Under the pieces are notes generated by a model that was given only the letters and a program-made list of their open reading frames with translations, was not told the origin of the DNA and did not search any database. A program made the translations under genes and the position numbers. Of a DNA stretch of 64,000 nucleotides, positions 33,616-41,357 are shown piece after piece (position 1 is the stretch's first letter; each line of letters opens with the position of its first letter). This DNA is from Acidovorax sp. CCYZU-2555 (GTDB lineage Bacteria > Pseudomonadota > Gammaproteobacteria > Burkholderiales > Burkholderiaceae_C). The stretch covers positions 79,828-143,827 of the forward strand of contig NZ_JAHCDD010000002.1 of the NCBI RefSeq assembly GCF_018413525.1. Reading direction: 5' to 3'.

Positions 33616-35679
33616 ATGGATCAACCTGCAAACCGGGAGGCGGATGCCCCTCCCCGGATGACCTTCTCGGCCCCGGTGGTCGTGCCCTCGCTGCTCGTGC
33701 TGGGCGCACTGCTGGTGCTGTGCGGCGTTTTTCCGCAACTGGCCGACCGCGTTTTTTCCGGCGCCCAGGCCTGGGTGATCAGACACTTCGACTGGTTCTA
33801 CACCATCGTCGTGTCGATGTTCCCGGTGTTTCTGGTGCTGCTGGCGTTCAGCCGCTACGGCGATATCCGCCTCGGGCCCGACGACGCCAAGCCGGAGTTC
33901 AATTTCATTTCGTGGAGCGCCATGCTGTTTGCCGCAGGCATGGGCATAGGGCTGATGTACTTCGGCGTGGGCGAGCCGCTGCAGCATTACCTGAACCCGC
34001 CTACGCAAGTCGCGGGCACGCCCGCGGCGGCGCGCGAAGCGCTGACTTCGACTTTCTTTCACTGGGGCATACACGCCTGGTCTGTCTATGGCGTGATGGG
34101 CCTGGTGCTCGCGTACTTCGGTTTTCGCTACAACCTGCCGCTGACCATGCGCTCGGGCCTGTACCCGCTGCTGCAGCAGCGCATCAACGGGCCCATAGGC
34201 CATGGCGTCGATGCGTTCGCGCTCGTGGGCACGATTGCCGGCCTGGCGACGACGCTGGGCTATGGCGCGCTGCAGCTGGCCGCGGGCCTGCACATCGTGA
34301 CCGGCTGGGACACCGGCACCACGGCGTTTCGCGTCGGCCTGATAGTGGTGGTCGTGGGCCTGGCCGGGCTGTCGGCCGCCTCGGGCCTCGACAAGGGCGT
34401 GCGCCGGCTGTCGGAAATCAATCTGATGCTGACTTTCATCCTGTTGGGCTTTGTGCTGATCTTCGGGCCCACGGTCTACCTGTTCCAGGCGTTCAGCGAG
34501 AACATCGGCAACTACCTGTCCAACCTCGTGAGCCTGTCGCTGCGCACGTTCGCCTACGAGCCCGCGCAGGACCCGGCCTGGTTCGGCGGCTGGACGATTC
34601 TCTACTGGGCCTGGTGGATTTCCTGGTCGCCTTTCGTGGGCATGTTCATCGCGCGCATTTCGCGCGGCCGCACGGTGCGTGAGTTCATCGTCGGGGTGCT
34701 GCTGATTCCCACGGCGTTCAACCTGCTGTGGATGACGGCCTTCGGCAACGGCGCGATCTGGATCGACACCCATGTGGCCCAGGGCGCGCTGGCGCAGACC
34801 GCGGGCAATGTCGATGCGCTGCTGTTCCGTTTCTTCGAGTACCTGCCGCTGGCCAAGACCGTGTCGTGGCTGGCGATCGTGCTGATCGCGCTGTTCTTCG
34901 TGACGTCGGCCGACTCGGGCGCCTATGTGGTCGATGCGATTGCGTCGCGCGGCCATCCGCGCTCGCCGGTGTGGCAGCGGCTGTTCTGGGCGGGCGTGCT
35001 GGGCGTCACCGCGATCGCGCTGCTGCTCGCCGGCGGCCTCAAGGCGCTGCAGGCGCTGACGCTGATCGCGGCCTTGCCCGTGGCGGCGATCATGGCGGTG
35101 CTGTGCGTGGGCCTGTGGCGCGGCATGAAAGCCGACCTGCGCAATGCCTCACAGGACTGGGCGCCAGCGACGAGTTTCTGGAACGGCGAGCACTGGCGCA
35201 AGCGCCTGGAGCTGATCGTGCGCCAGCCGACTTCCGTCGATGTGCAGCGCTTTCTGCAAAAAACCGTGCTGCCCGCGATGCGCGAAGTGGCCGCGGAAAT
35301 GGAGCGCCAGGGTGTGCATGCGGTCGTGCACGACAACAGCGCGGCCACGCAGGGCGACGATGCGGGCGCGGTGCGCCTGGTCATTCCTATCGCCGAGCTG
35401 CGTGACTTTGTCTATGGCGTGCGCCCGGTCAAGCGCAAGCTGCCCGGTTTCATCCTGACCGAAGTCACCGATGAAGACGCCAATGTGCGCCGCCATGTGG
35501 TCGAGCCCATGACCTTCTTTGCCGATGGGCGCGAAGGTTACGACATCCAGTATTTGCGCCGGGAAGAACTGATTGCCGATATCTTGCGCAACTACGAGCG
35601 CTACCTGTCGCTGAGCGCCGACCAGCGCAATCTGCTGCTCAACCGCGCGCCAGGGCATGCGAGCGAAGGTGCGGCCTGA
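33616..35679 (+). CDS. BCCT-family choline/betaine transporter
   Basis: A 687-residue sodium- or proton-coupled transporter with about 12 helices. Family motifs are SWSAMLFAAGMGIGLMYFGVGEPLQHY (glycine-rich helix), HWGIHAWSVYGVMGLVLAYFGFRYNLPLTMR, WTILYWAWWISWSPFVGMFIARISRGRTVREF (tryptophan motif of the substrate pocket) and FFVTSADSGAYVVDAIAS. A C-terminal cytoplasmic domain of about 190 residues resembles the BetT group, so choline uptake is most likely; glycine betaine is an alternative. A strong AGGAGGT lies upstream. Only 40 bases separate it from pilE, so its promoter may lie inside pilE or it may be read through. Confidence 0.88.
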   Translation: MDQPANREADAPPRMTFSAPVVVPSLLVLGALLVLCGVFPQLADRVFSGAQAWVIRHFDWFYTIVVSMFPVFLVLLAFSRYGDIRLGPDDAKPEFNFISWSAMLFAAGMGIGLMYFGVGEPLQHYLNPPTQVAGTPAAAREALTSTFFHWGIHAWSVYGVMGLVLAYFGFRYNLPLTMRSGLYPLLQQRINGPIGHGVDAFALVGTIAGLATTLGYGALQLAAGLHIVTGWDTGTTAFRVGLIVVVVGLAGLSAASGLDKGVRRLSEINLMLTFILLGFVLIFGPTVYLFQAFSENIGNYLSNLVSLSLRTFAYEPAQDPAWFGGWTILYWAWWISWSPFVGMFIARISRGRTVREFIVGVLLIPTAFNLLWMTAFGNGAIWIDTHVAQGALAQTAGNVDALLFRFFEYLPLAKTVSWLAIVLIALFFVTSADSGAYVVDAIASRGHPRSPVWQRLFWAGVLGVTAIALLLAGGLKALQALTLIAALPVAAIMAVLCVGLWRGMKADLRNASQDWAPATSFWNGEHWRKRLELIVRQPTSVDVQRFLQKTVLPAMREVAAEMERQGVHAVVHDNSAATQGDDAGAVRLVIPIAELRDFVYGVRPVKRKLPGFILTEVTDEDANVRRHVVEPMTFFADGREGYDIQYLRREELIADILRNYERYLSLSADQRNLLLNRAPGHASEGAA

Positions 35680-35693
35680 GCGGCTTGCCGGTT

Positions 35694-35891
35694 TCAGGCG
35701 TTGGCGGCCTTCTTGGGGGCGGCGCGGCTCTTGCTCGGAGTCGCAGGGTTGAGACATACGTATCTCAAGGGCCACAGACTCACAATCAGCAGACCTTCCG
35801 GCGGCGCTGCCTTGCGTCGTCTGGAGACTTTGGGCATGGGCTGCGGCTTGCTCGGGGTCACGGGGGTGGAGTGCGTCCATTGCATGGTCAC
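35694..35891 (-). CDS. Hypothetical small basic protein (65 residues)
   Basis: An open frame 3 bases after the DUF799 gene stop, same strand, with a weak AGGTGT before the ATG. The sequence is rich in P, K, R and S (TPSKPQPMPKVSRRRK, SKSRAAPKKAANA) with a central hydrophobic LLIVSLWPL. No family recognised. Position supports it as a last operon gene, but it could be chance. Confidence 0.35.
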   Translation of the reverse strand: MTMQWTHSTPVTPSKPQPMPKVSRRRKAAPPEGLLIVSLWPLRYVCLNPATPSKSRAAPKKAANA

Positions 35892-35894
35892 ACC

Positions 35895-36566
35895 TCACTT
35901 GTTGCCGCGCATGGGCGAGCGCGGCCCATACAGCAGTCCGTTCGGGCCGCCCGCGGACAGCAGCCGCTGCGTGGCGATGCCGGCGACGTTGTGCGAGGCG
36001 TCGGTGGCCGTGCTCAGGATCTGATTGACCAGCGCGCTGATCAATATGCCGGCCGGGCCGCTGGCAGCGTTCTGCTTGTTTTCCTTGTTGGAGGCCGACG
36101 CTTCGCCGGACCACAGCAGCGCACCGGTGCGCAGATCCACCAACTGCGCTTGCGCGGTGACCACGGTGGCGCTGTCGATCACCAGATAGGTGCTGCCGTA
36201 GCGCGTGATCTTGATGCGCAGCGCGGCGTCGGCGCCGAAGATTTCCCTGAGCTTGGGGGCGGGAATCTCATGGATGTCTTCAGCGATATGCATGCCGTTT
36301 TCGCGCAATGTTTCGGTCACCAGCGTCACGGGCATCACGTAGTAGCCGGCCTCGGCCAGTGGATACGTGGCATGGGACAGCACGCTCGCCGTGGCCTGCA
36401 CTTCGGGCGCTTCGTTGATGGGCGGAAGTACCAGGATAGATGCGGGGTTTGCGGCAAGGAAGGCGCTGTAATCGCGCGTGTGCGTGCTCGCGCATCCCGT
36501 GATCCAGACGCAGGCGAGAAGCCAGGCGCACCGCTGCAGCGCCTTGGGAATCGAAAGTGTTTGCAT
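35895..36566 (-). CDS. GNA1162/DUF799-family lipoprotein
   Basis: A 223-residue lipoprotein with signal peptide and lipobox (WITGCAS, Cys near residue 25). The conserved core is SILVLPPINEAPEVQATASVLSHATYPLAEAGYYVMPV and LREIFGADAALRIKITRYGSTYLV. Neisseria GNA1162, a surface-lipoprotein vaccine candidate, has this fold and lies beside the same two partners. It starts 1 base after the DUF4810 stop; all three genes are likely co-transcribed. Role in an outer-membrane complex is inferred. Confidence 0.85.
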   Translation of the reverse strand: MQTLSIPKALQRCAWLLACVWITGCASTHTRDYSAFLAANPASILVLPPINEAPEVQATASVLSHATYPLAEAGYYVMPVTLVTETLRENGMHIAEDIHEIPAPKLREIFGADAALRIKITRYGSTYLVIDSATVVTAQAQLVDLRTGALLWSGEASASNKENKQNAASGPAGILISALVNQILSTATDASHNVAGIATQRLLSAGGPNGLLYGPRSPMRGNK

Positions 36567-36567
36567 G

Positions 36568-36933
36568 TCAGGTCCCGTTCTTCTTCAGGTTGCCGATGAG
36601 GTAGTCGATGAACTGGGTCGACTCTGGAAACGCGGCCTTTTCGCGCTCCCAGGCATGCAGGACATCGTTGGTGCGGCCGGCTTTCAGATACAGCAGCCCG
36701 AGGTGGGCCTGATAGCCCGGCGGCAGCGCGGCATGCGTGCCGACGTTCTGCGCAATGCCTTTTTCCAGGGCCTGTATCTGTTGCTCGGGCGAGGCGTCGG
36801 CGTTCTTGAGGTAGCTGTACACCTGGGCCGGGTAGCCATTCCACTGGTAGAGCGGCTGTGGCGCGGCGCAGCCCAGCAGCAGCCCGGTTAGGCCCAGCGC
36901 CGCGGCCCGCAAAATGAGAGCGTTGGTTTTCAT
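36568..36933 (-). CDS. DUF4810 lipoprotein
   Basis: A 121-residue lipoprotein with lipobox LLLGCAAP. PLYQWNGYPAQVYSYLKN and PPGYQAHLGLLYLKAGRTNDVLHAWEREKAAFPESTQFIDYLI (a TPR-like helix pair) match DUF4810. It lies between the CsgG-like and DUF799 genes, a recurrent trio. Likely a small periplasmic-side partner of the CsgG-like protein. Confidence 0.85.
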   Translation of the reverse strand: MKTNALILRAAALGLTGLLLGCAAPQPLYQWNGYPAQVYSYLKNADASPEQQIQALEKGIAQNVGTHAALPPGYQAHLGLLYLKAGRTNDVLHAWEREKAAFPESTQFIDYLIGNLKKNGT

Positions 36934-36944
36934 GCGCCGGCCTT

Positions 36945-37634
36945 TCAGCGTGGGGCCGCGGACAGTGCGGGCAGCAGGCCCGCGTCCACGGCTTCGCCCA
37001 GGCGATCGGTGGCTTCGCGTATCGCCAGGTCGAGGACCTTGCCGTTGAGCGTGGCGTCGTAGCTGGCGCTGCCGCCAAAGCCGATGATTTCGCGGTTCGA
37101 CAGCTGGTATTCACCCGAGCCCTGGACCGAGCGCACGACTTCCGCGGTGCGGATGTCGACGATGCTCAGCGTGACCTTGGCGTAGGCGATCTGGGTCTTG
37201 CCGCGGCCCAGCACGCCGAAGAACTGCTTGTCGCCGACTTCCTTGCGGCCGAACTCGGAGACAGCGCCCGTCACGACGTAATCGGCGCTCTTGAGTTGCT
37301 GGGCGCTGCCGCGCAGATTGGCTTCGAACTGGGTCTCGGCCATGTTGTCGCGGTCCAGCACATTGAAGCGCTGGGTCTGCTGCAGATGGCTGATGAGAAT
37401 GGTCTTTGCCTGGCTGCCGAGGCTATCGACGCCGGAGGAAAAAGCGCCGCGCATGAAGCTCGAGCGGTTGTCGAACTTGCCCACGGCAATCGGGCGGCGC
37501 GGGCCCTGGTAGCTGCGCGTGGCCGCCTTGGTCTGGGAGACGGTCAGGGCCTGGGAAGTCTCCGTCGCGCAGCCTGCCAGAATCAAGGGAGCGCAGAGGG
37601 CGGCACAGGCAGTGAGCAAGAGAAGTGGACGCAT
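36945..37634 (-). CDS. CsgG/HfaB-family lipoprotein
   Basis: A 229-residue lipoprotein with lipobox ILAGCATE. PIAVGKFDNRSSF, KTILISHLQQTQRFNVLDRDNM, ADYVVTGAVSEFGRKEVG, AYAKVTLSIVDIRTAEVVRSVQGSGEY and GGSASYDATLNGKVLDLAIREATDRL are CsgG-family segments. CsgG forms an outer-membrane secretion pore for curli. No curlin genes are present here, so the exported partner is unknown. First gene of a three-lipoprotein operon with an AT-rich promoter. Confidence 0.88.
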   Translation of the reverse strand: MRPLLLLTACAALCAPLILAGCATETSQALTVSQTKAATRSYQGPRRPIAVGKFDNRSSFMRGAFSSGVDSLGSQAKTILISHLQQTQRFNVLDRDNMAETQFEANLRGSAQQLKSADYVVTGAVSEFGRKEVGDKQFFGVLGRGKTQIAYAKVTLSIVDIRTAEVVRSVQGSGEYQLSNREIIGFGGSASYDATLNGKVLDLAIREATDRLGEAVDAGLLPALSAAPR

Positions 37635-37681
37635 GATGGTGATGTCGGTTGATTGATAAATAAATGATAATTAGATATTTG

Positions 37682-37696
37682 ATAGTTTTCAACTAT
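37682..37696. promoter_or_regulatory. Inverted repeat in the AT-rich promoter region of the CsgG operon
   Basis: ATAGTT-TTC-AACTAT is a perfect dyad in the most AT-rich part of the intergenic stretch between the CsgG-like gene and the divergent monooxygenase. It could be an operator for either; no family assigned. Confidence 0.35.
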
Positions 37697-37784
37697 TAAA
37701 ATCAAAACCTCGTCATCGCCTACAAAACGGCTGATGCGTGAGGAACACACTGGGCTGTCGCCACTGCTTTTGGGGGCTGCGGCC

Positions 37785-39314
37785 ATGAACCTCCATGACA
37801 ATGTCCTGATCGTCGGCGCCGGCCCGACCGGCCTGGTGCTTGCGCTGTGGCTCACCGCGCAAGGCGTCAAGGTGCGCATCGTCGACAAGACCCGCGCGCC
37901 CGCAACCACTTCGCGCGCGCTGGCCGTGCAGGCGCGCACGCTCGAGCTGTACCGTCAGCTCGACCTGACCGATGCCGTGCTGGCCGCGGGCCACCGCAAT
38001 CCGGCAATCAACCTCTGGACCAGCGGCGCCAAGCGCGCGACGCTGCGCTTTGGCACGGCCGGCCAGTCACTCACGCGCTATCCCTTTGTGCTGATCTATC
38101 CGCAGGACCGCCATGAGCGCCTGCTGATCGCGCGCCTGCAAGCGCTGGGCATCGCCGTGGAGCGCCAGACCGAGTGCCTGGGCTTCGAAGCGCATGACGA
38201 CCATGTGGTGGTGCAGCTGCGCACGGCCGACGGCCGCGAGCAGTGCTGCACGGCGGCCTATGTCGCGGGCTGCGACGGCGCGCGTTCCATCGTTCGCCAC
38301 CAGATGGGCACGGCATTTCCCGGCGGCACCTATGGCAAGTTTTTCTACGTGGCCGATGTGCAGGCCCGCGGGCCGGCCGCCAACGGCGACATCAATATCG
38401 CGCTCGACAACGCCGATTTCGTCGCCTGGCTGGCGTACAACGACCAGGGGCAGGGCCGGCTGATCGGTGTGCTCGACGACGACGACGGAGCCGACCGCGC
38501 CGAGACGCTGACTTTCGACGATGTAGCCCACCGCGCCATCGCGCGCATCGGGCTCGAGGTGGTCAAGGTCCACTGGTTCTCGACCTATCGCGTACACCAC
38601 CGCGTCACCGATCATTACCGCCAGGGGCGGGCCTTCCTGGTCGGCGATGCCGCGCATATCCACAGCCCTGCCGGCGGCCAGGGAATGAACACCGGCATAG
38701 GCGACGCGATCAACCTCGCCTGGAAAATCGCCGCCGTGCTGCGCCACGGCGCGCCCGACACGCTGCTCGACAGCTATGAAGCCGAGCGCCGCGCGTTCGC
38801 GCTGCGCCTGGTCGAAACCACCGACCGCGTGTTCCAGTTCATCACCGCCGAGGGCGCGTTCGCCGACTTCGTGCGCACGCGCATCGCGCCCATCGTCGCG
38901 CCGCTGGCCTATGGCATCGATGACGTGCGCGAGTACCTGTTTCGCCTGCTGTCCCAGACGCTGATCAGCTACCACGACAGCCCGATCAGCGAAGGCCAGG
39001 CCGGCGAAGTGCGCGGCGGCGATCGTCTGCCCTGGGTGCGCGAAGACGACAACTACGGCCCGCTGTCCGCAATGGCGTGGCAGGTGCATGTCTACGGCGC
39101 GGCGCGCGAAGAGCTCGCCGCCTGGTGCGCCGTGCAGGGCATCGCCTTGCAGCCCTTCGAATTCGGGCCGCCGCATGCGGCCGTGGGACTGCAGCGCGAC
39201 GCCGCCTACCTGCTGCGGCCCGACGGCCATGTCGGCTGTGCCGATCCCTATGGCGGCCCGGCCCGGCTCGAAAGCTATCTGCGGCGCTGCCTGCGCCAGG
39301 CTGGCGCGGCGTAA
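37785..39314 (+). CDS. FAD-dependent aromatic monooxygenase (phenol hydroxylase-like)
   Basis: A class A flavoprotein of 509 residues. The dinucleotide-binding fold is at the N-terminus (NVLIVGAGPTGLVLALWL), followed by VAGCDGARSIVRHQMG and the second FAD motif FLVGDAAHIHSPAGGQGMNTGIGDAINLAWKIA. It is related to the PheA/TfdB/PCP hydroxylase group, which hydroxylates phenol-like rings with NAD(P)H and oxygen. The ATG at 37785 with GGGGGC upstream gives a normal N-terminus; an in-frame ATG 51 bases upstream is possible. The PLP enzyme gene follows 65 bases later on the same strand. Substrate unknown. Confidence 0.85.
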   Translation: MNLHDNVLIVGAGPTGLVLALWLTAQGVKVRIVDKTRAPATTSRALAVQARTLELYRQLDLTDAVLAAGHRNPAINLWTSGAKRATLRFGTAGQSLTRYPFVLIYPQDRHERLLIARLQALGIAVERQTECLGFEAHDDHVVVQLRTADGREQCCTAAYVAGCDGARSIVRHQMGTAFPGGTYGKFFYVADVQARGPAANGDINIALDNADFVAWLAYNDQGQGRLIGVLDDDDGADRAETLTFDDVAHRAIARIGLEVVKVHWFSTYRVHHRVTDHYRQGRAFLVGDAAHIHSPAGGQGMNTGIGDAINLAWKIAAVLRHGAPDTLLDSYEAERRAFALRLVETTDRVFQFITAEGAFADFVRTRIAPIVAPLAYGIDDVREYLFRLLSQTLISYHDSPISEGQAGEVRGGDRLPWVREDDNYGPLSAMAWQVHVYGAAREELAAWCAVQGIALQPFEFGPPHAAVGLQRDAAYLLRPDGHVGCADPYGGPARLESYLRRCLRQAGAA

Positions 39315-39379
39315 CGGCAGCGCTCGCCTGGCCGTTCCTCTGCGCTATGCTGGGCGGCCTCTGCGTACCTGCTTTCGTG

Positions 39380-40516
39380 ATGCACTATCTCAACCATGCC
39401 GCCTGCGGCCCGCTGGCCGACGCCGCACTCCATGCCATGCACGGCCACGCGCTGTGCGAACAGCAACTCGGCGGCTACGGCGCCGCCCGGGCCGCGCAGG
39501 CCGGGCTGGCCCAGGTCTACCAGGGCATTGCGGCAGCGATCCATGCGTCGCCGCAGGACATCGCGCTGACCCAGGGCAACAGCGACGGCTGGAGCCGCGT
39601 GGTCGAGGCGATGGACTGGCGCGGCGGCGGGCGCATTCTGGTGCCGCGCAGCGAATGGGGCGGCAATCTGGGCCTGCTGATGGCGCTGGCGCAACGCCAC
39701 GGCGTGCAGGTCGAGGAAATTCCCAGCGACGCGCACGGCGCGGTCGATCTGGACGCGCTCGAAGCGCTGCTGCGCACACCCGCGAGCCTGGTGGTGCTGA
39801 CCTGGATGCCGGCCAACGGCCCGCTGGTCCAGCCCGCGCAGGCCGTGGGCAGCCTGTGCGCGCGCTTTGGCGTGCCCTTGCTGATCGACGCCGCACAGGC
39901 CGTGGGCCAATGGCCGGTCGATGTGCGCAGCCTGCAATGCGCGGCGCTCACGGCGCCGGGGCGCAAGTGGCTGCGCGGCCCGCGCGGCACGGGTTTTGTC
40001 TACGTTCGCCCCGACTTCCTGGCGCGCCTGCGGCCGCTGGGCGCCGATCATTTCGCGCGCCCCTGGCAAGGCGAAAACACCTGGGCCTACCGCGACGATG
40101 CGCGCCGATTGGAGCCGTCAGAAGCGTCGGTTGCGCTGCGGCTGGGTCTGGGCGCGGCGGTTGCCGAGTGGGCGGCCGTGGGCATGGATCACATCCAGGT
40201 GCAGATTCAGCAGCGCGCCGACTGGCTGCGCGACCGGCTCGATACCTTGCCCGGCGTTCAGGCGCTGCGCGCCGGGCCGCATGCCTCGTCGGGCATCGTG
40301 ACGCTGAGCTGTGCCGGCCATGGCGCGGCGGCCCTGCACCAGGCGCTGCAGCAGCGCGGCGTCAAAGCCGCGATCAGTCCGCTGGCGTTCACGCCCTGGG
40401 AAATGCAGGCGCGCGGCTTCGATGCCTTGCTGCGGCTTTCGCCAGGCCACGACACGCCGTGGGACAGCCTGCAGTACGCCTGCGATGCGCTGGAGGAGTT
40501 TCTGCGCGCGCGGTGA
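39380..40516 (+). CDS. Class V aminotransferase-fold PLP enzyme
   Basis: About 378 residues, fold type I PLP enzyme. MHYLNHAACGPLADAAL is the typical N-terminus. LLIDAAQAVGQWPVDV holds the PLP-contacting Asp and Gln, and the Schiff-base Lys is in TAPGRKWLRGPRGTGFVYV. It belongs near the isopenicillin N epimerase, cysteine desulfurase and EgtE-like groups; no cysteine-desulfurase loop is obvious. The start is uncertain: another in-frame ATG lies 33 bases upstream and neither has a clear ribosome-binding site. Paired with a FAD monooxygenase, it may act on a modified amino acid (speculative). Confidence 0.78.
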   Translation: MHYLNHAACGPLADAALHAMHGHALCEQQLGGYGAARAAQAGLAQVYQGIAAAIHASPQDIALTQGNSDGWSRVVEAMDWRGGGRILVPRSEWGGNLGLLMALAQRHGVQVEEIPSDAHGAVDLDALEALLRTPASLVVLTWMPANGPLVQPAQAVGSLCARFGVPLLIDAAQAVGQWPVDVRSLQCAALTAPGRKWLRGPRGTGFVYVRPDFLARLRPLGADHFARPWQGENTWAYRDDARRLEPSEASVALRLGLGAAVAEWAAVGMDHIQVQIQQRADWLRDRLDTLPGVQALRAGPHASSGIVTLSCAGHGAAALHQALQQRGVKAAISPLAFTPWEMQARGFDALLRLSPGHDTPWDSLQYACDALEEFLRAR

Positions 40517-40522
40517 GGGGCT

Positions 40523-41182
40523 TCAGGGAATCCTGAGGCCCGCGATCGCCGCCAGGCAGAACTGGGTCATGGTCTCGACCTGATGGTCCAGCGTGCGCGA
40601 ACGGCTGGCTTTCATGGGCGCGGGTCGGCGGTGCACGCGCAGGATGGCCAGGCCGTGTATCGATGACCACAGCATCTGCAGCGCGTCCGCATGCGGCATC
40701 GCGCATTGCGCGGGCGGCGGCAGCAGGGGCTGGGCGATTTCACAGAACAGCAGATACGAAGCCCGGCCTTGTTCGGCGAGTTCGGGGTATTGCAGCCGGT
40801 TGCCCAGGCCAGGGCCCAGCATCAGTTCGAACAGCGAGCCGTTGGCCTGGGCGAACTCCACATAGCCGCGCACCAGCGCATGCATGCGGCCCTGTTCGTC
40901 GTCGGCGGGCAGCTTGGCGAGGTAGCTGCGGCGCAGCGCGATCAGTTCACGAAAGCCTTGCGCCGCCATGGCCGCGAGCAGGCCGTCCTTGTCGCCGAAG
41001 TGGTGCGCCGGCGCGCCCACCGAGACGCCCGCGGACTTGGCGATCTGGCGCAGGCTCAGCTGGTCCAGGCTGACTTCGCGCAGCAGCGCGACGCCCCATT
41101 GCACCAGGGATTCGCGCAGATTGCCGTGGTGCCACTGTCCCTGCGGCTTGACGGCGGGAGCGTTGGGTTTGTCAGGCGTCAT
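40523..41182 (-). CDS. TetR-family repressor
   Basis: A 219-residue TetR protein. The N-terminal helix-turn-helix is LRESLVQWGVALLREVSLDQLSLRQIAKSAGVSVGAPAHHFGDKDGLLAAMAAQGFREL (about residues 23-80), with a larger ligand domain behind. It is divergent from the acyl-CoA ligase gene with a 175-base gap carrying a strong 21-bp dyad. Acyl-CoA or a related CoA ester is a likely inducer (inference from neighbours). Confidence 0.88.
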   Translation of the reverse strand: MTPDKPNAPAVKPQGQWHHGNLRESLVQWGVALLREVSLDQLSLRQIAKSAGVSVGAPAHHFGDKDGLLAAMAAQGFRELIALRRSYLAKLPADDEQGRMHALVRGYVEFAQANGSLFELMLGPGLGNRLQYPELAEQGRASYLLFCEIAQPLLPPPAQCAMPHADALQMLWSSIHGLAILRVHRRPAPMKASRSRTLDHQVETMTQFCLAAIAGLRIP

Positions 41183-41272
41183 TCCATCCTCTTCGCACTC
41201 GCGTGTCCGCCGAGTCTAGTCATGTCGGAGACATTTGCTATCTTCTTCGTAGCAAAACCAAGGGAAGTCCCT

Positions 41273-41286
41273 AGGGCCCGGGCCCT
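41273..41286. promoter_or_regulatory. 14-bp perfect GC palindrome in the tetR/ligase intergenic region
   Basis: AGGGCCCGGGCCCT is self-complementary and lies between tetR and the 21-bp operator. It could form a cruciform or very strong RNA hairpin, or be a second binding site. A smaller dyad TTTGCTA-N9-TAGCAAA is at 41234-41256. Confidence 0.35.
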
Positions 41287-41309
41287 GGGCGCAGCGGATT
41301 CTATCGGTT

Positions 41310-41330
41310 AAATTGAACACTGTTCAGTTT
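41310..41330. promoter_or_regulatory. Near-perfect 21-bp dyad, candidate TetR operator
   Basis: AAATTGAACACTGTTCAGTTT is palindromic about its central C with only one mismatched pair. Its size and sequence style fit TetR-family operators. It lies 27 bases before the ligase ATG and 127 bases from the divergent tetR start, able to control both. Confidence 0.7.
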
Positions 41331-41357
41331 GCGCGGCATGGCGAGTTCGGAGAGAAA

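Noticed and set aside
37734..37784. Upstream in-frame start for the FAD monooxygenase (adding 17 residues)
   Set aside because: The added residues do not belong to the dinucleotide-binding fold, and the later ATG has the better upstream purine run.
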